Source: Streptomyces solicavernae
GTDB taxonomy: Bacteria > Actinomycetota > Actinomycetes > Streptomycetales > Streptomycetaceae
Length of the DNA stretch: 64,000 bases
Assembly (NCBI RefSeq): GCF_029968095.1
Contig: NZ_JASCIR010000011.1
Coordinates: 62,001-126,000 of the forward strand
Direction: 5' to 3'
Shown here: positions 37,447 to 46,192 of the stretch, piece by piece
Numbering within the stretch: position 1 is the stretch's first letter
Layout: every line of letters starts with the position of its first letter
Notes under the pieces: generated by a model
Databases searched by the model: none
What the model was told of the DNA's origin: nothing
The model's input: only the letters and a program-made list of their open reading frames with translations
Translations under genes and position numbers: made by a program

Positions 37447-38346
37447 ATGCGTACGACTCCCCGCGCCCTGCGCGTCAGCATCATCGCCACGACCGCGGCA
37501 GCCGCCCTCTCCCTCGGCGCCGCCTCCGGGGCGGTCGCCGCCACCGGTCAGCACGCGCCGGTCTCCGTCGAGAGCGCCGTCGCCCACGGCAAGGCGAAGC
37601 GCGTCTACGTGAAGACCGTGAAGCTGGCCGCGAAGGGGCACACCGCGAAGGTGTACAAGCTCGGCAAGGCCCACTACCAGGCCGTCGTCCTGTTCCACGG
37701 CAAGCAGGTGGGCACGCTGACGGCGAAGGGCCGCGCGGCGACGGCGAACCTCAACGGGCTGCACATCAAGCTCAGTTCGGCCGGAGCGGTCAGCTCCTGG
37801 GCCGACCGCGCGAAGCCCGCCCCCAAGCCGAAGCCCGCCCCCAAGCCCGAGCCGAAGCCCGCCCCCAAGCCCGAGCCCAAGCCGGAGCCGGTGGAGCGGC
37901 GGGAACTCGTGCGGATCGCCACGCTGGTCGACGGCACCCCCGCCAAGGTCTACAAGCTGTCCGCGCACCACTGGCAGGCCGAGATCGGCGGCAACCTGCA
38001 GATAGGTCTCCTGGATGCCGACGGGTTCACCGACTCGGCCGAGAACAACGGCGTCCGCGTGGAGCTGACCGACACGGGTGGCATCAGTTCGGTCCGGACC
38101 GACCCGGCCCCCGAGCCCGACCCCGCCCCGGTCCCCGACGTGGCCCCGGCCCCCGAGCCCGACGCCGACCCGGTCCCGGACGTGGACCCGGTCCCGGTCC
38201 CGGTCCCGGACGTCGCCCCGGAGCCCGCCCCCGCGCCTGACGCGGACCCGGCCCCGGCCCCGGCCCCGGACAACGACCCCGCACCGGCCCCGGACCCCAC
38301 GCCGGTCCCGGCCCCGGCCTCGCCCGGCCAGGTCGACCTCGGCTGA
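37447..38346 (+). CDS. Secreted protein with duplicated domain and Pro-rich linkers
   Basis: 299 residues with an N-terminal signal peptide ending near ASGAVAA. A domain of about 70 residues occurs twice: KTVKLAAKGHTAKVYKLGKAHYQA and ATLVDGTPAKVYKLSAHHWQA, each followed by a strand such as VGTLTAKG or IGLLDADG and ending SSAGAVSS or TDTGGISS. A Lys-Pro-Ala-Pro repeat joins the two, and a long Asp/Pro/Ala tail (about 90 residues) follows. I do not recognise the domain. There is no sorting signal or catalytic motif, so a binding or wall-interacting role is possible. Confidence 0.82.
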   Translation: MRTTPRALRVSIIATTAAAALSLGAASGAVAATGQHAPVSVESAVAHGKAKRVYVKTVKLAAKGHTAKVYKLGKAHYQAVVLFHGKQVGTLTAKGRAATANLNGLHIKLSSAGAVSSWADRAKPAPKPKPAPKPEPKPAPKPEPKPEPVERRELVRIATLVDGTPAKVYKLSAHHWQAEIGGNLQIGLLDADGFTDSAENNGVRVELTDTGGISSVRTDPAPEPDPAPVPDVAPAPEPDADPVPDVDPVPVPVPDVAPEPAPAPDADPAPAPAPDNDPAPAPDPTPVPAPASPGQVDLG

Positions 38347-38396
38347 GCCCCTGCCCCGGCACGGGGCCGTACGGCGGCACCGTGCCCCGGGGGCGT

Positions 38397-38434
38397 CGGC
38401 GGGTGTCGGCGGGTGTCGGCGGGTGTCGGCGGGC
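38397..38434 (+). repeat. 10-bp tandem repeat downstream of the secreted-protein gene
   Basis: About four copies of GGCGGGTGTC, followed by looser repeats of CGGCAGACCCCGCCCG up to about 38560. This fills the gap before the LtrA gene. Confidence 0.75.
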
Positions 38435-38602
38435 GCCAGGGACCCTGGTCCCGGGTGCTGGCAGACCCCGCCCCGACTGAGAGCCGGCAGACCCCGCCCG
38501 GCCGAGAGGCGGCACCCCGCGCCGACGGAGACCCGGCAGACCCCGCCCGAACGGGAGCCTGGCCGACTTGAAGGCGCAGGGACATCCGGGATCATCGTGC
38601 AC

Positions 38603-39901
38603 ATGGGCACCCCCGATGACAGTGCCGCCGCCGCTGCGGGCGGTGGGCGCGGCCGCGTGGCGCACAGCCGGATCCGCATGGCCGGCCGCGACCCCGCCGA
38701 ACACCACCGCGCCGCCACCCCCCTTGAACTGCTCTTCGACCTGACCTTCGTCGTCGCCGTCGGCACCGCCGCGCACCACTTCGCCGAGATGCTCGCGGAG
38801 GACCACGCGGTGCAGGCGGTCACGGCGTTCGTCATGGCGATGTTCGCCATCAGCGTCGCCTGGATCAGCTTCACCTGGTTCGCCTCCGCGTTCGGCACCG
38901 ACGACTGGCTCGACCGGGTTCTGACGATGGTCCAGATGATGGGCGTCGTCGTGTTCGCGCTCGGTCTGCCCGCGTTCTTCCACGCCGTCGAGGAGGGCGA
39001 CCACCTCGAACTGCGGGGCATCGTCATCGGGTACGTGATCATGCGCGTCGCGATGGTCTCGCAGTGGTGGCGCGCGTCCCGCGAGTCGCCCGGGTTCCGG
39101 CACGTCGGCCGCGCCAACATCCGCTGGACCGTGATCGCGCAGCTCGGCTGGATCGCGCTCGCCTTCGCCACCGGGCTCCCGCTCGGCCTCGCCTTCGCCG
39201 CGTTCATCCTGCTCGGCGCCCTGGAGCTGCTCCTGCCCGTCCTCAGCCAGGGCAGGGCGGGCGGCACACCGTGGCACCCGCACCACGTCGCCGAGCGGTA
39301 CGCCCTGTTCGCCATCATCACCCTCGGCGAGGGCGTCGTCGGCACCGTCGCCTCCTCGGGCGAGCTGTTCGGCGGGGCGGACGGCACGCACTGGAGCGCG
39401 GACGCGGTGGCCGTCGTCGTCGCGGGCGTCGGCCTCACCTTCGCCATGTGGTGGGTGTACTTCGCGACGCCCTTCGGCGACATCCTGGTCTTCCGCCGCG
39501 GCCGCGGCTACCTCTTCGGATACGGGCACATCCTGCTGTTCATCGGCATCGCGGGCGCCGGAGCGGGGCTGCACGTGGCGGGGCTGCAGCTGGAGCACCA
39601 CACGAAGCTCGGCGAGCCCGCGGTGGTCCTCTCGCTCGCCGTCCCCGTCGGCCTCTACATCCTCATGGTCTACGTGCTCCACACGCTCCTGCTGTCCGGC
39701 GCCGACCGCTTCCACGCGCTGCTCATCGCCCTGAGCGTGCTGGTCCTCGTCGCGGCGGTCCTCCTGTCGACGGCGGGCGTCGCGCTGTCGGTCTGCCTGC
39801 TCGTGGTGACGCTCGCCCCGTTCGTCACGGTCATCGGCTTCGAGACGATCGGCCACCGCCATCAGCGAGCCGTGCTGGCGGGCTTCGGCCGGGACGGTTG
39901 A
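38603..39901 (+). CDS. Low-temperature-requirement A (LtrA) family membrane protein
   Basis: 432 residues with about ten membrane helices and the family opening HRAATPLELLFDLTFVVAVG. The YALFAIITLGEGVVGTV segment is also characteristic. The molecular function of LtrA proteins is not established. I chose ATG 38603. The frame is open upstream through the repeat region but has no support there. Confidence 0.87.
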   Translation: MGTPDDSAAAAAGGGRGRVAHSRIRMAGRDPAEHHRAATPLELLFDLTFVVAVGTAAHHFAEMLAEDHAVQAVTAFVMAMFAISVAWISFTWFASAFGTDDWLDRVLTMVQMMGVVVFALGLPAFFHAVEEGDHLELRGIVIGYVIMRVAMVSQWWRASRESPGFRHVGRANIRWTVIAQLGWIALAFATGLPLGLAFAAFILLGALELLLPVLSQGRAGGTPWHPHHVAERYALFAIITLGEGVVGTVASSGELFGGADGTHWSADAVAVVVAGVGLTFAMWWVYFATPFGDILVFRRGRGYLFGYGHILLFIGIAGAGAGLHVAGLQLEHHTKLGEPAVVLSLAVPVGLYILMVYVLHTLLLSGADRFHALLIALSVLVLVAAVLLSTAGVALSVCLLVVTLAPFVTVIGFETIGHRHQRAVLAGFGRDG

Positions 39902-39912
39902 GACAGGACGGT

Positions 39913-40062
39913 TCAGACCAAGGACGGTTGAGGCCGGGACGGCTGAGACCGGAGCCTGCCGGGCGGGCGGCTCGGGATCGTCGGCAGGGCCGTCACGTCG
40001 CCGCCAGGGCCCTCGTAGGAGCCGTCGAGCGACACGATGTCGCAGACGATCAGCTTGCGCAT
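39913..40062 (-). pseudogene. 5' remnant of a dihydrofolate-reductase-family (RibD C-terminal-like) gene
   Basis: ATG 40062 opens with RKLIVCDIVSLDGSYEGPG, the very conserved N-terminus of Streptomyces DHFR-family proteins of about 190-200 residues. The similarity ends after about 27 residues (Val-Thr-Ala-Leu-Pro), and the frame runs out in Pro/Arg-rich sequence after 49 codons. The rest of the gene is absent. Confidence 0.65.
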
Positions 40063-40099
40063 GGTCGGCACCGCGATCCGGGCACGGCTCCGTGCCCTC

Positions 40100-41200
40100 T
40101 CAACCTCGCCCCGGCAGGCCCCGCCGCCGCACCCGTTCCCGCACCCGTTCCCGCGCCCGTTCCCGCCCCCGCGCCCGCCCCTGCGCCCGTACGCGACCGC
40201 CCGCCGCCCGACCGCGCCGCCCCCGGCTCCGACGGCCGCCACGAGGGGGCGGGGGAGCGGCGGGGGCGAGCTCCACCGGGGCGCCCGCGTGATGCTCCAG
40301 GCGGACCCCGTGCACGACAAGCCGCACCAGGCTCAACGCGATCAGCGCCTCGGCCCAGTAGAACGCCGCGTAGTCCAACAGGCAGCCGTTGGGCGGCGAA
40401 CCGGGCGCCGCGCCGCGCAGGCCGACCAGCGCGAACAGGCTCGCCGCCGCCCAGCCGAGCGCACCCCACTGCAGCCCGCGCCGCTGCCCGACCACCAGCC
40501 AGCACGCCACCGCGACGGCGAGCCCGACCGCCCACATCGAGCCGATCATGAACCAGGCCAGGATGAACGTGCTCCGGGACCGCGTGACCGTGCCCTCGAA
40601 CGCCACCGTGGCCCCGCCCTCGTCGACGGTGCCCGACTCGACGCTGAAGTGCGCGTTCTGGTCCCGGAACCGCAGGGCCACGGGCACCTGTTCCGCACCC
40701 GAGGTGGCGGACAGCGTGATCCGGGTGTCGTACCGGTCGAACGGATAGTCCGACGGCGTGCCCTCGAACAGCGCCACGTCGACGTCCTTCAGCCACTCCA
40801 CGGAGTCACGACGGAACGTCAGCCGCTCCTGGCCGGGGGCGTTGGTGTGCAGGGTGACGTCCTTGACGGGCACCCCGAACCGGTCGGCGTACCGGCCCTG
40901 CGGAACGACCTTCAGCTGCACCGTCGCGCGCCGCATCTCGGTGTCGACGCGCTGCACGGCGGCGCTCACCTCGATCCGGTCGCGGACCTCGCGCGCGCCC
41001 GCGGCCACCACCTTCTGCCGCGTCTGGCGCTCGTCCACGTACAGGCCGATGCCGAGCCCGAACAGCGTGAGCAGCAGGCCCACGCCGACGAGCAGCCGAC
41101 GCCACGGCAGCCGGGCCGCCCGGTCCCCGGCCCGGGCGCTGCGGGAGGCGCGGACGCTGCTGGAGCCCCGGGCGCTGCGGCGGGCGGACGAACCGGACAT
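40100..41200 (-). CDS. DUF4436-like membrane protein
   Basis: 366 residues. One N-terminal membrane helix (LLVGVGLLLTLFGLGIGLYV) is followed by an extracellular domain of about 190 residues with TPSDYPFDRYDTRITL. Three membrane helices (AWFMIGSMWAVGLAVAVACW, GALGWAAASLFALVGL and the region around AFYWAEALIALSLVR) come next, and then a basic cytoplasmic tail. The layout matches DUF4436 proteins of actinobacteria. The Arg-rich end comes from short tandem repeats (about 40120-40180) and may be a recent extension. Function unknown. Confidence 0.75.
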   Translation of the reverse strand: MSGSSARRSARGSSSVRASRSARAGDRAARLPWRRLLVGVGLLLTLFGLGIGLYVDERQTRQKVVAAGAREVRDRIEVSAAVQRVDTEMRRATVQLKVVPQGRYADRFGVPVKDVTLHTNAPGQERLTFRRDSVEWLKDVDVALFEGTPSDYPFDRYDTRITLSATSGAEQVPVALRFRDQNAHFSVESGTVDEGGATVAFEGTVTRSRSTFILAWFMIGSMWAVGLAVAVACWLVVGQRRGLQWGALGWAAASLFALVGLRGAAPGSPPNGCLLDYAAFYWAEALIALSLVRLVVHGVRLEHHAGAPVELAPAAPPPPRGGRRSRGRRGRAAGGRVRAQGRARGRERARERVRERVRRRGLPGRG

Positions 41201-41385
41201 GAGTCGATCCTCGGCCGCCGCAACCGGCCGCGCCAGGCGACCGCCTCCCTCCGCAGCCACGACCACCACAACCACCACGACCGCGCAGGAGCGCGCGTGG
41301 AGCCGGATCGACGGAGGGGATCGCCCCCTGGGGCCGGTCCTGGGGCCGGTCCTGGGGCCGCTCCTGAGGCCGCTCCTGACGGGGT

Positions 41386-41520
41386 TCAGGGCAGGAGCAG
41401 TGACTTGCCCACCGTCGCCCGCCCTTCGAGCGACCGGTGCGCGTCCGCGGCGCGCTCCAGCGGGAAGGCCGCCCCGATGGCCGGGCGGATCCGCCCCGCC
41501 CCGCTCACCTGCCGCTGCGG
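41386..41520 (-). pseudogene. 3' remnant of a zinc-type/quinone oxidoreductase gene
   Basis: On the minus strand the frame reads IGAAFPLERAADAHRSLEGR and then ATVGKSLLLP before TGA (41386-41388). This is the typical C-terminus of NADPH:quinone oxidoreductases of about 320 residues. Only about 40 codons remain. Upstream the similarity breaks off just before the MerR gene. Confidence 0.7.
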
Positions 41521-41562
41521 CGCCTCACAGTCGACGGCACGTCAGCACCCCGCCGCACACGG

Positions 41563-41940
41563 TCACTTCACCGCCTCGGGCAGCGGCTGCGACGCCGCCT
41601 CGATCACCGAGTCGAGCAGTGACCGGGACCGCCGCAGATCCTCGATCATCCGGTCGATCCGGTCCCGCTCCACCGTCAACTCCCTGACGAGACTGGCGTC
41701 CGCCGTCTCGGAAGGGCCGCCGTCGCTGTCCCGCATGCAGGGCAGCAGCTGCACGATCTTCGCGCTGCACAGTCCCGCCGCGTACAACTCCTGGATCCGC
41801 CGCACCCGGTCCACCGCCGCCTCGGCGTACGCGCGGTGCCCGCCGGGGGTGCGCTCGGCCGACAGGAGGCCCTCCTGCTCGTAGTAGCGAAGGGAGCGCT
41901 CGCTCACTCCGGTCCGGCGGGCCAGCTCACCGATGCGCAT
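41563..41940 (-). CDS. MerR-family regulator
   Basis: 125 residues. The N-terminal MRIGELARRTGVSERSLRYYEQEGLL is the canonical MerR winged helix, followed by a coiled-coil dimerisation helix. A single Cys-x-x-... pattern (LCSAKIVQLLPCMRD) could sense thiols or metals. It is divergent from the ene-reductase with 61 nt between them, so it probably activates or represses that gene and itself. Confidence 0.88.
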   Translation of the reverse strand: MRIGELARRTGVSERSLRYYEQEGLLSAERTPGGHRAYAEAAVDRVRRIQELYAAGLCSAKIVQLLPCMRDSDGGPSETADASLVRELTVERDRIDRMIEDLRRSRSLLDSVIEAASQPLPEAVK

Positions 41941-41959
41941 GACGCAGCTCACACTCCGA

Positions 41960-41995
41960 AACCTTGAATCTAACATGCATGTCAGGTTCTACGGT
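41960..41995 (+). promoter_or_regulatory. MerR-type operator/promoter of the ene-reductase
   Basis: A dyad AACCT (41960-41964) ... AGGTT (41984-41988) is centred on the palindrome ATGCAT. TTGAAT (41964-41969) and TACGGT (41990-41995) would form a promoter with an over-long spacer of 20 bp. Long spacers are typical of MerR-activated promoters. Confidence 0.5.
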
Positions 41996-42001
41996 ACCTG
42001 C

Positions 42002-43219
42002 ATGACGCACACAGAGACCACCACAGAGACCACCCCAGAGACCACCCCAGAGGCCACTCCAGAGGCCACTCCAGAGGCCACTCCAGAGACCACCCCCGAG
42101 CCCACCACCGCCCCGAGCCCCCTCCTCGCCCCCGCCCGCCTCGGCGCCCACCGCCTCGCCAACCACCTCGTGATGGCGCCCCTGACCCGCAACCGCGCCG
42201 AGCGCGACGGCACCGCGACGCCGCTGATGGCCGAGTACTACGCGCAGCGCGCCACCGCCGGACTGATCATCGCCGAGGCGTCCACTCCCAACGCCGAAGG
42301 CCAGACGTACCCGAACATCACGGCCCTCCACACCGACCGGCACACCGAGGGCTGGCGCCAGGTGGTCAAGGCCGTGGACGCGGCGGGCGGCGGCCCGATG
42401 TTCCTGCAGCTCCAGCACGGCGGCCGCGCCGGACACCCCGACACCAGCGGGTACGTGCCCGTGGCCCCCTCGGCGGTGCCGCTGCCCGAGACCATCCACA
42501 CCCCGACCGGGCGCCAACAGGCCGTCGTGCCACGGGAGATGGACCTCGCCGACATCCGCCGCACCGTGGCCGACTTCGCCGCCGCGGCCCGCCGTGCCGT
42601 CGACGCGGGCTTCGCCGGGGTCGAGGTGCACAGCGCCAACGGACATCTGCTGCACCAGTTCCTCGCGGGCAACACCAACCGGCGCACCGACGCCTACGGC
42701 GGCAGCGTCGAGAACCGCATCCGCTTCACCACCGAGGTCCTGGACGCCGTGGCGGACGCCGTCGGACCCGAGCGCACCGGCCTGCGCATCTCACCCGGCA
42801 ACGCCGTCAACGGCATCGCCGAGACCGACACCGAGCTGCTCTACCCGGCGCTGATCGAGGCCAACGCCGGGAAGGACCTCGCCTATCTGCACCTCGTCTT
42901 CGCCGACCCCGACCAGCCGCTCTACGCCCGCCTGCGCGCCGCCTGGCCCGGCACCCTCATCGCCAACCCCGCCCTGCCCGCCGGACTCCCCGCCGACGGG
43001 GGCCGGGCGGCCGGGGAGCGCCTCCTCGCCGAGGGCGCCGACCTGGTCGCCCTCGGCCGGGCCTTCCTCGCCAACCCCGACCTCGTCGCCCGCATCCGCA
43101 CCGGCGCACCCCTGAACCCCGTACGCGACAAGTACTTCATGTACACCGGGGGCCCGACCGGCTACACGGACTACCCGGCGCTCACTGCTGCAACGGCAGG
43201 ATCGCGCTCTCGGGGATGA
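42002..43219 (+). CDS. Old-yellow-enzyme-type alkene reductase
   Basis: 405 residues. This is an FMN-dependent (beta/alpha)8 ene-reductase with LVMAPLTRNRA, the substrate-binding pair HSANGHLLHQFL, NTNRRTDAYGGSVENR, and ALGRAFLANPDLV. It reduces activated C=C bonds with NAD(P)H. The N-terminus has a repetitive Thr-Pro-Glu-Ala stretch (12-bp repeats at 42013-42090). The family usually ends near the YTDYPAL segment, but here the frame continues about 12 residues into the convergent gene, overlapping it by 38 nt. No ribosome site precedes ATG 42002, so a leaderless or short-leader transcript is likely. Confidence 0.92.
   Translation: MTHTETTTETTPETTPEATPEATPEATPETTPEPTTAPSPLLAPARLGAHRLANHLVMAPLTRNRAERDGTATPLMAEYYAQRATAGLIIAEASTPNAEGQTYPNITALHTDRHTEGWRQVVKAVDAAGGGPMFLQLQHGGRAGHPDTSGYVPVAPSAVPLPETIHTPTGRQQAVVPREMDLADIRRTVADFAAAARRAVDAGFAGVEVHSANGHLLHQFLAGNTNRRTDAYGGSVENRIRFTTEVLDAVADAVGPERTGLRISPGNAVNGIAETDTELLYPALIEANAGKDLAYLHLVFADPDQPLYARLRAAWPGTLIANPALPAGLPADGGRAAGERLLAEGADLVALGRAFLANPDLVARIRTGAPLNPVRDKYFMYTGGPTGYTDYPALTAATAGSRSRG
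42013..42090 (+). repeat. 12-bp tandem repeat at the ene-reductase 5' end
   Basis: Several imperfect copies of a 12-bp unit of the form CCAGAG(A/G)CCACT encode Thr-Pro-Glu-Ala/Thr. The repeat is in frame. Confidence 0.85.
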
Positions 43220-44402
43220 CGCTGTGCTTCAGGTCCGCCGGGACGGGACCGTTGTGCGAGGGGTACTTGGGGCCCTGAGCGTTCCTCCGGTACACGGCCG
43301 TCGAGTGCTCGGGGTCGGTGTCGAACTCGGGGATGACCTTGTCGCCGAAGACCTCCAGCATCTCCAGGTGCTCCTCGTACGTCATCCCGCCCGTGAGCCC
43401 GAACACCACCTGGTCGCAGCCGACGGTCTGGTACGCGGCGACCTGCTCGCACACCTCCTCGGGCGTGCCGCACAGCATCAGACCGGCCTTGATGACCTCG
43501 TCGAGGATCTCCTCGCCGCCCAACTGGCTGAGCGCGATGGGGGGTTGCGGCCAGGTGATCGCGTCCAGGGACTTCGGCATCGTGTCGTGGTACAGGTTGA
43601 CCAGCGTCACCAGGTAGCCGAGCCCCGCGTTCATGGCGATCTCACGGGCCCGCTTGCGGTCGTTCAGGCAGATGACGGTGTTGGTCATCATCACGTTGTT
43701 GTTCTGGTAGTCGCCCAGGATCTCGACCGGGTCCGCCGCCGCCTCCTTGTACGCGTCGATCCGCCCCTTCAGCTCGAAGATCGGCTCGAAGTTGAACGCG
43801 ATCGCCCCGATCCCGAGCGACCCGGCCTTCGCGAACGACGGCGGGTTGCCGCACGCCATCCAGATCGGCGGATGCGAGTGCCCGTACGGCTTCGGCAGGA
43901 TGTTGTGCGGGGTCGGCACCGTGAAGTGCTCGCCGTGGAAGGAGTAGTCGTACTGCTCCCACATGCGCACGATCTCCGGCGCGACCTCGTCCCACTCGGC
44001 CTTGGTGGTGGCCGTGTCCATGATGTTGAACGACGCCACCTCGTGGCTGCCCGCGCCCCGCCCGGTGCCCCACTCGAAGCGGCCCTCGGTGATGTGGTCC
44101 AGCATCGCGGCCCGCTCCGCGTACCGGACGGGGTGCTCCTTGCGCGGGGAGAGGCTGTTGATGCCGGTGCCGAGGTGGATGCGCTCGGTCTTCCCGGCGA
44201 CATAGCCCATCAGGACCTCCGGCGCCGACATGTGGCTGTACTCGGTCAGCGAGTGGTGTTCGCCGAACCAGGCGTACTTCCAGTTGTGCCGGTCCGCCTT
44301 GATCGCGAGGTCCAGCTCCCGCTTCAGGGCGAGATGTTCGGAGGGCCGGTCGTGCGCGGCCGGACCGGGGACGAATCCGTTCAGGAAGATGCCGAACTCC
44401 AT
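43182..44402 (-). CDS. LLM-class flavin-dependent oxidoreductase (luciferase-like)
   Basis: 406 residues. This is a bacterial-luciferase-type TIM barrel with the N-terminal MEFGIFLNGF, YAWFGEHH, LGTGINSLSPRKEHPVRYAERAAMLDHI and GRFEWGTGRG. It uses reduced FMN or F420, but the specific cofactor and substrate are not readable. GGAGG lies before ATG 44402. It is convergent with the ene-reductase, with overlapping 3' ends. Confidence 0.9.
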   Translation of the reverse strand: MEFGIFLNGFVPGPAAHDRPSEHLALKRELDLAIKADRHNWKYAWFGEHHSLTEYSHMSAPEVLMGYVAGKTERIHLGTGINSLSPRKEHPVRYAERAAMLDHITEGRFEWGTGRGAGSHEVASFNIMDTATTKAEWDEVAPEIVRMWEQYDYSFHGEHFTVPTPHNILPKPYGHSHPPIWMACGNPPSFAKAGSLGIGAIAFNFEPIFELKGRIDAYKEAAADPVEILGDYQNNNVMMTNTVICLNDRKRAREIAMNAGLGYLVTLVNLYHDTMPKSLDAITWPQPPIALSQLGGEEILDEVIKAGLMLCGTPEEVCEQVAAYQTVGCDQVVFGLTGGMTYEEHLEMLEVFGDKVIPEFDTDPEHSTAVYRRNAQGPKYPSHNGPVPADLKHSVIPESAILPLQQ

Positions 44403-44537
44403 GAGGAGCCTCCGTGGTGCGTACGCGGTTCTGGATGCGCGAAGGATGCACCAGACAACGTCAGGGAGCCATGGGTACGGCGTATCTGGATCAAAGTCTT
44501 CCGGTGCGTACGGGGGCGGCTGCGCGCGCGATGAAAA

Positions 44538-44574
44538 GACCTGACCAGAGCGTGAAGTGACGAACCGTCAGGTC
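44538..44574 (-). terminator. Inverted repeat after the FG-GAP lipoprotein gene
   Basis: GACCTGAC (44538-44545) and GTCAGGTC (44567-44574) are perfect arms with a 21-nt loop, just beyond the minus-strand stop at 44591. The loop is long for a terminator, so an operator for the next gene is possible. Confidence 0.45.
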
Positions 44575-44590
44575 AGAGCCTGATGGGGCG

Positions 44591-46108
44591 TCAGCGAGCG
44601 CCTTCCGTGCCCTTGGCCAACCCCACCGTGCTGAACGCCGACTGGTCCCGCGCCGTCGTGCCCTCGGTGATCCACCAGTGCGTGGGGTGCTCGCCGTACA
44701 GGCCGAACGACGTGTCCGCGGCCCAGTGCAGCACCAGCTCGTCCTTGCCGTCGCCGTCGAAGTCCGCGGCCGCGGCCGGGCGTGCGTGGCGCCACTTCGC
44801 GGACGTCTTCTCGCCGCCGCTCACCTCCGGGCCCTCGCGGAGCACGGGCGTGCGCCGGTCCCCTTCGATCAGGGTGGCGCCCTCGTACGTGGCGACGAGG
44901 ATCGCGTCGCGGCCGTCGCCGTCCGGGTCCGCGGTCACGAAGCCGCCGGGACCGTAGTCCGTGCTGCGGCCCTTCGGCGGTTCCGGCAGCCGGTGGGTGA
45001 CGGGCGCGCCGCCCTTGCCCGGGTACACGGCGAGCGAACCGTCGACGTCCGGGGCCTCGGACTCGTAGCCGGGCTCGTTGTTGCGGCCGCCGTCGTCGCC
45101 GATCGCCACGTCCCGTACGCCGTCGCCGTCGAAGTCGCCGAAGGCGTGCGCGCTGCCGGCGCGCAACTCCTCGCCGCGCGCGGTCAGCGGGCTGCCCTCA
45201 CGGGCCCGGTACAGCGTGTTCTGCGACTGCTCGCCGTCGCTCGGGCCCTGCACGAGCAGCGACGTCGCGCGCGGCTCGCCCGACGGGTCGATGGCGTCGG
45301 CGACCAGCGTGCCGTCGGCATACGGCAGACCGGCGTCGGTACGGGCGGGGGCCCCGGCCCGCGTGAACGGGCCGTAGAGGACGACCGGCCGCGTGCTCTC
45401 GTTGTGCGGGACGCCCGCCAGGCCGTTCTGCGCGATGCCCGCCAGATCGTGGTGCCCGTCGCCGTCGAAGTCGCCGCGCACCAGGGACGTCATGCCGAGC
45501 GCCGCCACGTCCTGCGGCAGCGGGATCGCGGTGGCCTCGCCCTGAGCCTGCGGGCCCTCGGGCCCGCCCCAGGTGACGCGCGGGAACGCACGCGACGCGT
45601 GCACCCGCCCGTCCGTCTTGGTCGTCCCGCCCACCGACGACACGAAGTCCGGGAACCCGTCCCCGTCCAGATCGGCCGTCAGCACGTCCCCGGCCGCGAG
45701 CGAGTCCCGGCCGTGCTCCCCGGGCGAGGCGGGCAGCCCCAGGTCCCTGCGCCCGTACACGGTGCGCGTCGCCGGGTCGAGGCCCTTCGCCGAGCCGTAC
45801 ACCACGGCCACCCGCTGGTCGGCGGCGGCCTGGTCGCCCGTACCGGCCGACACCGGCACCAGGAGGTCGCGGTGGCCGTCCCCGTTCACGTCGTCGGGGT
45901 CCTTCGTGCCCTCGCCCGCCTCGGGCGGCCGGCTCTCGCCCGGCACGGCGGGCTCCTTCGCCGCCGGTGTTGCGCCGCCCGTGGCCGAGTCCCCGCCCGC
46001 TGCGCCGCCGCAGCCGGCCAGCGGCACGAGCAGCAGGGACACGGCACAGAGCGCGGCACCGGACAGGGCGGCACGCGAGACGGCACGAACAGGGGTAGGA
46101 GAGGTCAT
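44591..46108 (-). CDS. FG-GAP/VCBS repeat lipoprotein
   Basis: 505 residues from ATG 46108. The signal peptide has lipobox PLAGC, so it is surface-anchored. At least six calcium-loop motifs of the form Asp-x-Asp-Gly-Asp-Gly are spaced along the protein (DVNGDGHRDL, DLDGDGFPDF, DFDGDGHHDL, DFDGDGVRDV, DPDGDGRDAI, DFDGDGKDEL), indicating a beta-propeller. Family members bind ligands or matrix. The partner is unknown. Confidence 0.88.
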   Translation of the reverse strand: MTSPTPVRAVSRAALSGAALCAVSLLLVPLAGCGGAAGGDSATGGATPAAKEPAVPGESRPPEAGEGTKDPDDVNGDGHRDLLVPVSAGTGDQAAADQRVAVVYGSAKGLDPATRTVYGRRDLGLPASPGEHGRDSLAAGDVLTADLDGDGFPDFVSSVGGTTKTDGRVHASRAFPRVTWGGPEGPQAQGEATAIPLPQDVAALGMTSLVRGDFDGDGHHDLAGIAQNGLAGVPHNESTRPVVLYGPFTRAGAPARTDAGLPYADGTLVADAIDPSGEPRATSLLVQGPSDGEQSQNTLYRAREGSPLTARGEELRAGSAHAFGDFDGDGVRDVAIGDDGGRNNEPGYESEAPDVDGSLAVYPGKGGAPVTHRLPEPPKGRSTDYGPGGFVTADPDGDGRDAILVATYEGATLIEGDRRTPVLREGPEVSGGEKTSAKWRHARPAAAADFDGDGKDELVLHWAADTSFGLYGEHPTHWWITEGTTARDQSAFSTVGLAKGTEGAR

Positions 46109-46146
46109 GCGGACCACCTTCACACCCGGACGCGGACCGCTCAAGC

Positions 46147-46192
46147 CCCCGCAGTACGACTCCAGCTCAAGCCCCGCAGTACGACTCCAGCG
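46147..46192. repeat. Tandem duplication of about 25 bp at the amidinotransferase 3' end
   Basis: The segment GCAGTACGACTCCAG with its flanking CTCAAGCCCC occurs twice in a row (about 46142-46166 and 46167-46192). The inner copy encodes the last codons and the stop. The outer copy is an untranslated duplicate. Confidence 0.85.

Noticed and set aside
38084..39862. 592-codon minus-strand frame opposite LtrA
   Set aside because: Acid/Arg-rich shadow with no domain.
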